Origin: Euptelea pleiosperma
Lineage: Eukaryota; Streptophyta; Magnoliopsida; Ranunculales; Eupteleaceae
DNA length: 64,000 nt
NCBI GenBank assembly: GCA_035048495.1
Contig: CM068543.1
Coordinates: 23,611,751 to 23,675,750 of the forward strand
Direction of reading: 5' to 3'
Position numbers and translations under genes: made by a program. Positions 51,088 to 62,143 of the stretch are shown piece by piece; the first letter of the stretch is position 1, and each line of letters starts with the position of its first letter. Under the pieces are notes generated by a model. That model made no database searches. It was not told where the DNA came from and saw nothing but the letters and a program-made list of their open reading frames with translations.

Positions 51088-51341
51088 CCTAGATTTTTCC
51101 ATGGATGTTTGGTCCACCTCTCTTGATGGATCTTAACATCAAAATTCAATTTCCTATCCGTTGGATTTGTCATTTATTTGAGCTTTGAATGCTAAAATAT
51201 CCGGTGGAACAAACATCCAAAAGGTCGGTGGGCCCTTAACGGTGCTCCTCAGCCATAGCAAATATTTTCTCGCCGAAAGTGTATTCTACGTGGCATAAAG
51301 ATTATTCCACGTGGCATTTCGGGAGGGTATCAAAGAGGGAC

Positions 51342-51501
51342 GAGTAAAACTTCTATCACAAGAAATTGTAAATCGCACAATCATAAGCCAATGAGTTCTC
51401 GGCACGTATACAAGTGCTTTTGCTTTTAGGTGTACGTGCCGAGAAATCATTGGCTGTGATTGTGTGATTTGCAATCCGATTGCGACAGAAGTTTTACTCC
51501 C
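51342..51501. mobile_element. 160-bp MITE, TIR GAGTAAAACTTCT, 7-bp flanking repeat
   Basis: GAGTAAAACTTCTATCACA at the left is mirrored at the right (TGCGACAGAAGTTTTACTC). The arms continue inward (CACAATCATAAGCCAATGAG against CATTGGCTGTGATTGTGTG). GAGGGAC flanks it at 51335-51341 and 51502-51508. The same terminus forms the outer ends of the composite element at 34338-35042. Confidence 0.85.
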
Positions 51502-51539
51502 GAGGGACATCGAACTTTCGCTCGTTTCATTTTCCCCTC

Positions 51540-51828
51540 GTATTATTGAGAGCTTGAACAGTATTACAATTACAATCATCTCTAGTGGCTGTCGTCCCTA
51601 ATGTTATCCTTAAGTCTAGACCGCAGAATGATCCTCGAGATTTGTACTACAGAAATCTGAAAAATCACGGTCCGTACCGGACCCCAGTATCGTCCTCGTC
51701 CTCAGGACGATACTACCACTTTCCTAGTTCGGAGTTTAGAGAGAGAGAGGGAGAGAGTGCGAGCGATAAATTTGTTTTGAAGCCTTTCTTCTCTCATTTC
51801 GATCTTTGATTTGATTAGATCAACAACA
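51540..51828 (+). promoter_or_regulatory. promoter and 5' UTR of the HD-domain gene, with a hairpin
   Basis: The probable leader ends at the ATG at 51829. It holds a perfect 11-bp inverted repeat, AGTATCGTCCT (51686-51696) and AGGACGATACT (51704-51714), around a 7-nt loop. A GA run follows at 51738-51757. No upstream ATG is in frame and open into the gene. No clear TATA box was found. A MITE ends 327 bp upstream of the ATG. Confidence 0.55.
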
Positions 51829-54800
51829 ATGGCGGCAAATCCATCTCTCTCTTCGCCATCTTCTTCTTTGCGTCGATGTTTGCTTTCTCCCTCTTCATCT
51901 TTGTTCCTCTCTCGGACCTCATTAAAGCTTGGTCTCTGCAACGAGATTCCGAGAATCCTCACCGTTCGTTCGCATGATCGAAATTCAGGTTCAGAAACTC
52001 CTTCATTGGCTTCTAATGGCGATGGATTTGGATCAAAGAAATCGACGAATCTGGGTGGAAACGAAGCTAAAGCTTCGGTAGTATCGCTGGTCTCATCTTC
52101 TTCTTCTACTGCTATCGATTTCCTTACGTTGTGTCATCGTCTGAAGGTATGGATGAAGGGTAGATTGGCCTCTTTGATTCATTGATTAGAACTTTAGGAT
52201 CGATTAGTTTTTTTTTTTTTTTTAAAGTTGCTTGAGTGTGTTTTGAAGGGAGCTGACACTGTTGATCGTTCACTTTATAATGGAATTTGGATTGGGAAAA
52301 CGTTAGGATCGATTTGATGTCAAGTATTTTTATTTTATTATTTTAATTTTCGTGATATTGTTTGAAGGGAGCTGGAATTGTTGATTCTTCACTTTGTAAT
52401 GGAATTTGGATTCTGATATGCCTTGCATTCAATTATCGATCGGTATATAGGAGAAATGGATTGAGGGGTTTTCATATAGCTGTCTTATGGTGCATGCATT
52501 GTGCATGATCAGATGCTTTTGATCGTTATCGAGAAGTTGTGCAATCTCTTTTTCCCTCACACATGGAAGTCTTAAACTCTTCGGATAACCATGATTCTAT
52601 AATTTAACAAGTTTAACAGTGGGACACATGTGGTCCTTTTAATTATAGTTTGAAAAATCTGCCTCAATCTGTGAGGGGAACACATTTGATAGCCTAAGAA
52701 ATGAATGCATCCCATGTCAACATTTGAAGCATTTGAACCATTGGACGATCGAAATGGGTCAGTATATTTATGATTATCATGAACTATGGAACCTAGTTTT
52801 GGAAGTCCCGGGCTTCTCCAGATACCATTCTAATCCAGATTTCAGCTTGCTCACATGACATCTGAATCTTTTGATGCGCCAAGAAAAACCCAGGTTCTTT
52901 AGCTTATGGTGCATGGGCCAATGCTCCTAATCTTAATTCAGGAATTGATTCTGTTTTAACATAAGTTTGAATTGATATAGTTTCAAGAATCTTCTTCAAT
53001 TTATGACGGAAATGATAACAATCGATTGAAAATCCCTTTCAGGATGTCTACATATGAACCTTCGAATCATCGGTTCAGCCCACTGGCCTTGTCGAAAAAA
53101 TCAATACATTACCCTTATTGTCAGGAACTAAAATCCTAGCCTTGGAGGTCCAGATTTGCCATGCTGCTATTACTGGAATTTAATTTCCAAATAACACTGA
53201 ATTGGGAATCGAGGTAATAGTTTGGTGAGTTGGGTTCTCAATCTTACCAACCTTTCCTGAATAGGCAGGCAAACATTATCGCTCATTTAGGTACTATCAC
53301 ATGGATCTTTTTAGACATTATATTTTTATTTTTATGAGTAATCTGGGATATGACTCACGACCTCATGGTTGTGGTCCAGTATGTCAACCAAGTGAGGTAT
53401 GGTCTTGAACAGTTGAGCCTGAGATCTCACTTGAGTCTTTTCAGTCACTTTTTTTGTAGTCACTGCTAAATATTTTTTTGCTTCTTTCATCTCAATTTTT
53501 CGTAAAATGGAGAAAATGAAAATGAGTGGGTGATGAAACAATCTAACCTTTCCAAAAGTTGTCAAGATGTGTTGCGGAAGCAGCTTGATAAGTTGAGGAT
53601 GTGTTACACGATCAGCAAAAGGAATATGATCATTAATTACTTTCTACAATTGGTAAAATTAATGAAAACGGGTTCTGCAATAGTAACCAAAACTCACCTA
53701 TTTCCAACTTTAAACCTCAGCCCACAACCAATTTCCTTATCACTCTTGAGGAAATCAAGAGACTATAATTTAGTGCACGTTCTCTGATGGCTATATATTC
53801 ATGTCTTTGTAACAACCTCTGAAAAATTAGACAGTCTTGATTCGATGATGCCAGATCACATTTATAGTTCAAGAAAGTGAAAAAATAATGAAACCTTTTG
53901 AACTTTGTCTTACTGGGGAAGTGGTTGTAGAGGTTTGGCGAAGAGGTGGAGACCCTATGGAGAAATGTAATTGATAGTAAGTATGGTAATAGGAATCAGG
54001 GGTTGGGACAATAATCTTATCGCTTTTTCTTATGGATAAAGGGTTTGGAAAGTTATCTCCAAGGTTCGATGAGTTCAAATTTGGGATCAAATTTATAGTT
54101 TGTAGGGACGACAGGTGAGATTTTTGGATGATGTTTAGTGTGGGAATGACTCTCTTCGGATGGATTTTCCTGTATTATACGAGCTTATTTATGCCTTGGT
54201 TGGGGATGTTTGTATTGGTATGGGAGGTAGTGTACCTTGGAACATGGGTTTGAGGAGAAATCTCAACAATTGGGAGTTGGAGGACATGGCTAGACTCTTA
54301 GGTCGTTTAGACATGGTGGAGGTTGGTGTCGGATAAAAGGATTTGGAGGTGGGAGTGTAGAGGAGTCTTTACAGTGATGTCCTTTTCGGCTCTTGCATCT
54401 CATGCCATAGTCTCTTTTCGGCTCCACTTGTGTGGGGATCCTTGATTCCTTCTAAGGTAGCTTTTTGTCATGCCTCGAAATTCAATTTACGAATCTAAGG
54501 TATGACATTGGGCTCCCAAGGAAATGGACCGCCAAGATGATCCATAACCATCCACAATCATAATATACAAATAAGTACGAAACGGAAATAAAACTCAAAT
54601 TAACATCTCCAGTGATGAAATAACTATATCAAATGAAAATCTTAACGTGTAGAATAAACAAGTTTTCTCAAAAGAAGGAAACAAAGGATTAATTGTATCT
54701 CAAATACGCAACTAAATTAATCATATCCCTAGGATGAAGTTGAAGACTCTAACACTCCTCCAAGAGTCAACTCCTGCACTCATTACCAATTGTTACCTCC

Positions 54801-57095
54801 TGAAAAGTGGAAATCAACAAAAAATGAGCTCGAAAGCCCAACTAGTAATCTCAATCGTAACACACATCAAAGGCATGAAACATACCTATACATATAATCA
54901 AAATTAATTCGACAATATTAATTAACCAAACAATCAAGTTGATAAGTATGCAAATAATCAAAGGCATGCAACACTAAGTAGATAAAGGATAACCAAACAC
55001 TTTCAAAAACGCTAAAATACGTAGGGTCAACTTTACTCCAGCTTGACCAAACTTTCGCACCCACCTGTTCTGCACGAGTGGTTTGTTTCACCCACCCAAC
55101 CTCGATCAATGGTTAATCCTATTTTCATAACAGATAGGATTAAAATTCCCACTATAACCACCTAGCCAGAAGTTATGATGCCTGGATACGGACACGGAAA
55201 GCGGGGATACGACTCGACATTTTCCAAACTCAATGACACAGATACGAATAGTATCCTATTTTGTAGTTCAAAATTTTTATTTTTTCTAAATTTTTCAACT
55301 TTTTATGAAGGATACGTGGGGATACATGTCAGTGGAGTTGCCGGTGTTCGTATCCATGTTGACACGACACGACACGACACTGGTACGAGGCACTAGTATA
55401 AGTATACGGGTATCGTAGGCCAGAAGTGGTGTTTAGGGCTTTTCAAGCCAAAGGGCGCCGACCCTGCTATTTATGCTTTAGGGGCTTTCAACCCAAGGAC
55501 CAAGCCTACTCTTTTCTAATCAAATCATTGGATGACAAGATGTCGTAAATTTTTTTAACAAGTCAAAAAGATATGAAATAATGTCCAAAAAAATTAAAAA
55601 GAAAAATTTGCCTAATTACTCCATAATTCATTTATATAACAACAAGGTTCTGTATAAACACTCACAAATAATAACAGCAATGTACTTGGCAATCCCAATA
55701 TGCACTTTAGAGACACCGCTCTACAAAAGATCTTCATGCAAAAAGAAAATTCAAAACCATTTATTATCAATTCATCGCAGAGTCACAAAGTTGGGATTCG
55801 GCAATAAATCGGCAAGGGGTCAAGTCGGGAAAATTCGGATAAATTCGGTAAAAATCAACAAAATTATAAAAAATATATGATGGCATATTTCAAGTTAAAA
55901 ATGTAATTTTTAACAAAACATATTTCTATGATGAAAAGCACATCCATAATTCCATAACAATAAGTCATAACTCATAAGCATGATTCATCGTTCATAATCA
56001 AAATTCAAAAATCGGTAAAATCGAAATCAGAGGGGGAAAAAATGGGTCTTAGCCAATTAATCGGCAAAATCAGCGATTGATTCGTGAATTAAAAAATCGG
56101 AGATTTTTGACGATTTTTTGAAAAAATCAGAGATTTTTGTGACTATGTTTCATCGTCAGATTAAACAAGTTTTCCATCTCTCATTAACATCCTTAGTTAT
56201 CAATCTTTAAATTGCGTGCATGCTCATGCATTTCTTGTCATCCCGTTAAGTGGTGTTTCATGCAGAAAACGCTACCATGACCTAGGAATTCTTGTCCCTA
56301 ATCCTAGCTACCTAGGAATTATTTGTTAAGGGCTTTATTAAGTTCTTTTTTAATCCTTAAGGGCCCTTTTAAGTCTAAGTATTAAAGAGGAACAATAAAA
56401 GTTAAAAAACTAAAATAGTGACCTAAGGTTGATGGTGGAACTATGTTAATATGATCTTATGTCTATGTGGAAACATGTTGCAAGAAGCATGTCATATATT
56501 TGTATGGTTAGTAAAAGTACCAACTGATTTCCTTTGTCATAGTGTCTAACGTTTCAGAAAATACGAAGGACAAACATAAGAGTCCTTGTTTTCATTTGAA
56601 ATGTGGTCCATGTTTTTATTCAAATCGTTAGATTTGAAAGAATCATAAGATTCAAGTCGTGAATCATAATATTCACATAGGAATCGTAGGATTTTTATCT
56701 AGAGGGATTCAAATCGTGTGGGTTAAGATTTGATTTGAATAGTAGAATTCAAATCATAAATCTTATTTTTTAATAACGCTTCTCTATACACATATTTACT
56801 AACATGTGTTCTAGGTAGAAAAAGTTCAATTAACATATGTTTATATAAAAATAGAGTTTGTAGAGTGACTTGGAATGTAGGTTTACACAGCAGACTCCAG
56901 TTTAGCCTGGAGATCTATGTTCTCCTAAACTTTGGAAGAAAAGGGAAAAAATATATTTTTCATAATTTTTTTTATTTCGAAAACAATACTTAAACGGAAA
57001 AACTAAAAAAATACCTAGACCTACACACAATACTCATGAAATATAATCAAACATTCACATGATGTATATGATTCAGATCTACATGATTTGAATGC

Positions 57096-57155
<60 letters not shown>

Positions 57156-60100
57156 AGAAAACTAGATTAAAAAAAAAATCCATAGATCTTTGATTTCGTG
57201 GCTCCATCAGTCAAGAATAACTAAAAAAGAAGATGGGGTTCTTAACTGTTAAGATGAAATCCCCAATTTCAGTTCCTCCAGGAACAAGCCCTTGAATGGA
57301 CCTTCAATTCTTTTCTTCTTTTTTTTCAATTTTCTTAGTTTAATCTAAGCAAAATAATGAAGTTTGGGAATGAGTTATATAAAGACTGGTTGGTATTGTC
57401 TGAAACAACAATACCAAGTTTCAGCCAAAATGTACTGAAACCAGCAGAAACTATATTGGAACTGTGTGAAATCCAAAACACATTGGTATCTTGTCTCACC
57501 CTCTGGGGAAAACAAAACATTTCGGGGGAAATTTTGACAAAACTTTAAACCATGTAGGGAAGCACTGAATTATGTGGTCACAACCTTAGAACTGAATGTG
57601 CTATGTCATGCTCTGTAATCACAGGAAATCATTTGAATGAAAAATTGACTGCAAACATTCTTAGTCCATTCATTGAGATAGAAAACCACGTATACTGAGG
57701 TTCCCTGGAGGGAGGTCCAACACATTCAATTTGAAGATCCTTCAACAAAGACTGGAGATTAAATGAGCATAAACACTGCTCGCTAGTGTCTTGCTTCTTT
57801 AGTTTTATTTTCTGAGGGCATTTTAAATGCTGATAATTATTGTTGTTGATGGGATCTTAGGATTAGATATCACTAATGTCTCTCTGTATTACTCATTTAT
57901 GATAAATATCTTAAGCATCGAATGATTCTTTTATCTACTTCTTTATTCATTTTCTTATATCTATAAGAGAACACTCTAATCTTTTTTTATTGCATTCAGA
58001 TAGTTTGGGTTCATTCCTTGTTTGTATCATACTTGAAATAGCATTTATGTGTTTAGTGTATGCCCAAATCATCTTTGAGATCACATTGGGTGGGACGATT
58101 CTCATCATTTGTGTTCTAGAATTTTTCCAGACTACCAAAAGGAAGGGATGGATCAATCATGGGATAAAGGGCCCTGAATCTATTGCTGATCACATGTATC
58201 GCATGGCATTGATGGCTTTGATTGCTGGTGACGTTCCTGGTGTGAACAGGGAAAGGTTGGATTTAGTCATTTCATGCAAGGCCTTATATTCTTTCTTTTC
58301 CCACAAATTTCAAGCTATTTTATGTTTTTTTCCCTCTATAATCTATAGTATTTTGTTTATTCGCACATTCAGTATTAAAAGAAAGATCATTCATTGATAT
58401 CTTTCTTTCTTATATTATCTTCACAATTTTAGGTTCGAGGTGAAATTCTCTAAGGTAGACCAAAAGGCCAAAGAAGACTATGAAATCCTACTGACGGATT
58501 GAACTGGATTGAGGAATGGCTTTGATGTTCATTTTTACTTTTTTTTCCCCAACTGTGAGGAAAGAAAAAGTTGCACTCAACAATCACAATGAACACTTGA
58601 AAGAAAAGAAAAGAAATTCCATTTTTCAGCTAATTGTGGCATAAAGTGCTAGACTGCCAAGGAAGACAGCTTTAGGAGCTGTCTGCCCTTTAATTTTAGT
58701 CAAGGAAATAAATTTCGCAAAATTATCAAAATATTTCGCGAAATATTTCCTATTTCTAGTTTACCGAAAGGAAAGAATACATACACGAAATGTTTCCATA
58801 CAAGTCGAAATATTTTGCGTAAACAGTAAATTTCGATCAATTGACAGTGTAAATAGGTATTATTTCAGTCGAAATGTTTCAAAATCTATGGAAACATTTC
58901 TATTGAAGGTAGGAAACATCTCATTTGAGCTCAAAACCACCACAAATCCCCATATTTGATCCATTAACCCATTTCCATATATTTATTTTATAAAAAAGAT
59001 CAATCCATTGTAGATTTCTTGGTTCACGGATTGATCGTGAGGATGATTCGAATCCCATTTGGATTTTTTTTTTAAATTCGAAATGTACTTAAGTATACAA
59101 TTTCTTGCTATCATTTCTTGCTGCAAATAGATAGTTCAGGTGTAAATGCATCAAATCTATGATGCATTTACACTTGATTGTGCACAGATTGAAGATCATT
59201 TAGGGTGAAATTTTGAAATTTAGAGGAAACCCTAATTTTATTGGTTTTTACCCTAAACATCCATGCTTGTACATAAATTGATTATATGTTGCATTACTCA
59301 GCCCATCTACAAGTTGGTTAGGTTAAAGTTTTTTCCTAAAATTATTTGAACATTCAAAAAATTAAGTAAATGTAATAAGATAATAGTAAATAGGTTTTCT
59401 AAAATTATACATAATATTAAGACATTAATATAAGTGAATAAAGATTCGTTAATACCTTGATTTATGATTTTTTTATAATAAATAATTGAATAATAGTTAT
59501 CTAATTAAATTATACCTTGACTGACTATCAGATGCCTGCCTCAACATATTAAAGATCGTTATGATCATTCATTTCCACACTACATATGGTTGTATATCTT
59601 GGTTTGATAGATTATGAGTTTGTTTTTATGCTTGTTTTATCATTTCCCAAACTTTCCACAAACATTTCCACAATATTTCCATCATTTCCACATTATTTCC
59701 ATCATTTTCATGAAAAATGTATTATTTCCACGCTGGTCGAAATATTTCCACGAAATATTTCTATTTCCGGGCTGGTCGACATAAACCTCGAAATCAAAAT
59801 TTATTTCCTTGATTTTAGTAAATATATTATTACATAAGTGTGTTTGTACAATTATAATATGCGATAATTTTCACCAGCTTAAGTCCATATGCATTTAAAT
59901 TATGAGCTGTATTGGAGTGGTCCTGAGAATGGCAACAAGTGGTGTGGTTGTTAGGTTCACACAATTGCATCCTATAACAAGGTTTGTGGTCATTTCAATT
60001 TGAATTTAAAACGATGTGCATCTTGAGGATTTAGGCTCCAAAGTTGTGGTCATGAGGACCACTAACCATTCTGACATTTTACTTAACTTATATCTATGCA

Positions 60101-61905
60101 ACATCAACTTGGCACTTTTAGGGTTTTTTTGCCGTGCGACGTGTCAACGAGTATTGACATAGATAAGTGTGTTGACATGTCCTAATACACATCTTGCCGT
60201 GCAAGGCAAAATCACCATTTATTTTAATGGTACTTTTAATAAAAAAAAAATTTTTAAAAAAAAGAATGATTCAAAAAGAGTTTTGATGTGTTCCCTTCCA
60301 TCCTCCATACATCAATTTATGAAGTTGTTAAAACACAACTATAGTTGTTTGATTTTCTTCTCCTTTCTATAAATCTACTTATATACATTAAGTTATTGAA
60401 TATCTCTATGGTTTATGGAAATGTTTTGTTTTACTTTTCATATATTTCTTTTCTTATTTTTATTTAAAGCAACTTACGATTTAAATAATATTATATTATA
60501 GTACATGTGTATGGACATGCCTACATTTCGGGTTTCTCAAAGGTGCCAAACGGACCCCTTTTATTTCCGTTAGACACCGACAATTTTGTCCTTGTCATTA
60601 TTTCATAGACTTACATTAATAGTATACAAAATAATATTTGAAACTAAGAATGATTAGAGTTCCACCGAGTGTCTGGCACATTCATCTTAGACATTAATCC
60701 TTTAGATCTAAGCTATGTAACAAGGACACTGCACTTTTAAGGGTTTTAGCCGTGTCGGACACCTCGACACCTGGACACGCGTGTCGACACTTCCCGACAC
60801 ACAGCTGGACACTTATGGCTGTGTAACCCCTTGTTTTAATAAATCTTAATATAAAATTGATTCCTATAAGCGGGTTGGTGTGTTCCATCCTCCATACAAT
60901 AATAAACTAATAAATATTTTCTGCTTTATTTTCTATTTTTTATTATTTTATTAATAATTGTAAGCATTCATATATATTAATATATGTACGGACGTGTCTC
61001 CGTATCATATTTTTTTAGGTTGCTGTGTCGGACACCTCGTATCCATGTTGGACACCGACACCCGTGTCAGTGTCCTTGTTACATAGGATCTAAGGGATGA
61101 TTTCTTCACATAGTTGATTTTCAATGAGATTTCCTTGGAAAAGGAGATGAAACAATTGTGTCCTGTGGGTAAGTTAGGGAACTCATATGTACTTGATGAC
61201 GACACTTAATGTTTGCCTTGTTTAAGAAACCTTCACCTTAAAATAGTAAGAACCCCACTACAAAAATGGGAATTTATAGCTCCCTCCTTTCTTGGCAAGC
61301 ATGTATATGAAATGTAATACTATTTAGCAGTGATTCCCTTGTTTAATAATTGTGTCCTGTGGGTAAGTTAGGGAACTCATATGTACTTGATGACAACACT
61401 TATGTTTCCCTTGGGTGAGCTGGTTGCAGTTTTGGAACCTCCCTGCCAGAAATTTCTCAAGAACAAGGCTTGTGTTTATGAGATAGCCTCACAACTCGCA
61501 AGAAACTGTGGGTCTCATAAATGCCACTGTGACTGCACCATACAGTTAAGAAGTGCTCCATTAGGGAGCTCAGGATCATGGATTAATTATCAATACATGC
61601 CACCACTTAAATCTCCAACATGAAGGATAGACTTATTTCCATGTAACATATTCCTCTTTCTTTTTTGTTTCCAACTTGAACTTTGCTCAAAATAGATATC
61701 TAAATCCTGACTATCTTCTTTCATAGATTTCTTTATGCATGGCAATTCTCATAATAAATCGTGTTAGTTTGTTGTATTGTTGTACCTGTAATCAATCTTC
61801 TTTGATCATTAGTTTTCTCTCCGTTTTAAGTGGCTTATTGAACCTTTTTTTTTTGGATTAAAACAGGTGTATTAAGATAGCAATTGTGCATGATATTGCA
61901 GAAGG
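51829..61905 (+). CDS. HD-domain 5'-deoxynucleotidase (HDDC2/YfbR type), 5' three exons
   Basis: Exons 51829-52146, 58131-58255 and 61868-61905 all have GT/AG borders and join in frame to 160 residues plus one base. Residues 1-60 are Ser/Arg-rich with almost no acidic residues, like an organelle transit peptide. The HD domain starts at about 95: [31 protein letters not shown] with metal-ligand His127, and [12 protein letters not shown] with the His156-Asp157 pair. Family members remove phosphate from deoxynucleoside monophosphates. The usual GD(I/V)TP part and C-terminus must lie beyond 64000, since no continuation was found to the right. Introns 1 and 2 (6.0 and 3.6 kb) are swollen by transposons. 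I start at the first ATG of the frame, as the Leu codon upstream is not an initiator. Confidence 0.85.
52147..53860. other. HD-domain gene intron 1, first part
   Basis: The donor is GTATGG. A short duplicated phrase, GGGAGCTG(G)AMTTGTTGATC followed by TTCACTTT, occurs at about 52249 and 52368. No other repeat family is recognised and no exon was found. Confidence 0.5.
53870..54480 (+). pseudogene. LINE ORF2 relic in intron 1 of the HD-domain gene
   Basis: With several stops, the plus strand reads [20 protein letters not shown], then [14 protein letters not shown], and later [15 protein letters not shown] and [19 protein letters not shown]. This is the region between reverse transcriptase and zinc finger in plant LINEs. 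It is in sense with the gene. No A-tail is attached, so both ends are lost. Confidence 0.8.
54481..57110. other. intron 1, repeat-rich remainder
   Basis: At about 55170-55430 lies a diverged relative of the element at 60713-61086 (GGATACGGACACGGAAAGCG; GTGTTCGTATCCATGTTGAC; a triple ACACG run). At about 55790-56150 an AATCGG-rich element has outer phrases AGTCACAAAGTTGGGATTCG and AGAGATTTTTGTGACTATG that mirror each other. No exon was found. Confidence 0.5.
57111..57150. repeat. (TA)20 microsatellite in intron 1
   Basis: A pure TA run of 40 bp, preceded by a run of about 15 A. Confidence 0.95.
58701..59811. mobile_element. non-autonomous hAT element, 1.1 kb, 8-bp TSD (in intron 2)
   Basis: A perfect 15-bp inverted repeat: CAAGGAAATAAATTT at 58701 and AAATTTATTTCCTTG ending at 59811. 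ATTTTAGT flanks both sides (58693-58700 and 59812-59819). The subterminal DNA is full of GAAATATTTC-type words on both sides, as hAT elements often show. The interior has no transposase. The element lies wholly inside intron 2 of the HD-domain gene. Confidence 0.92.
60713..61086. mobile_element. hAT-like MITE, 374 bp, 8-bp TSD (in intron 2)
   Basis: A perfect 19-bp TIR, CTATGTAACAAGGACACTG, lies at both ends. GATCTAAG flanks it (60705-60712 and 61087-61094). The subterminal parts carry GTGTCGGACACCTCG on both sides. Diverged relatives occur near 29.95, 55.2, 60.1 and 63.6 kb, recognisable by GTGTCGGACAC-type words. Confidence 0.93.
61150..61415. repeat. direct duplication of about 63 bp in intron 2
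   Basis: ATTGTGTCCTGTGGGTAAGT, TAGGGAACTCATATGTACTT and GATGACRACACTTA occur at about 61155 and 61349. A single CACTACAAAAATGGG, resembling a CACTA terminus, lies between them at about 61256. Confidence 0.8.
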
Positions 61906-62143
61906 TACTCTGAGCTCAATGGTTTTCTCACTTTTTGATTGTTTTAGTTTTCTTAATCTAATCCAAATAAATTAATTTTCAAAATTCTGTGTACATCTTA
62001 CTTATAAAAATAGAATGAAATAAAAAGTGTGTAGCTCTTTGGAACATCATGTTGTCGGTTGCAACTCTCATGCCTATTTTGATATGCTGCACCAAACTCA
62101 CATTAGCTTGATTTGCATGTGGAAGATCGTATTTGTATTCTTT
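61906..62143. other. start of HD-domain gene intron 3
   Basis: The donor GTACTC follows the Glu codon of exon 3. AT-rich, no exon found. The intron runs to the end of the window. Confidence 0.5.

Noticed and set aside
55581..55880. Plus-strand frame of 99 codons in intron 1 of the HD-domain gene
   Set aside because: Lys/Asn-rich AT-driven frame in repeat DNA with no domain.
57947..58156. Minus-strand frame over exon 2 of the HD-domain gene, and the plus-strand extension of exon 2 upstream of 58131
   Set aside because: The clear acceptor TTTTTCCAG at 58122-58130 and in-frame joining to exon 1 show that the upstream part is intron.
58431..58505. Short open segment [20 protein letters not shown] after exon 2
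   Set aside because: It does not match the expected continuation of the HD domain, which is found at 61868. I could not assign it to any family.
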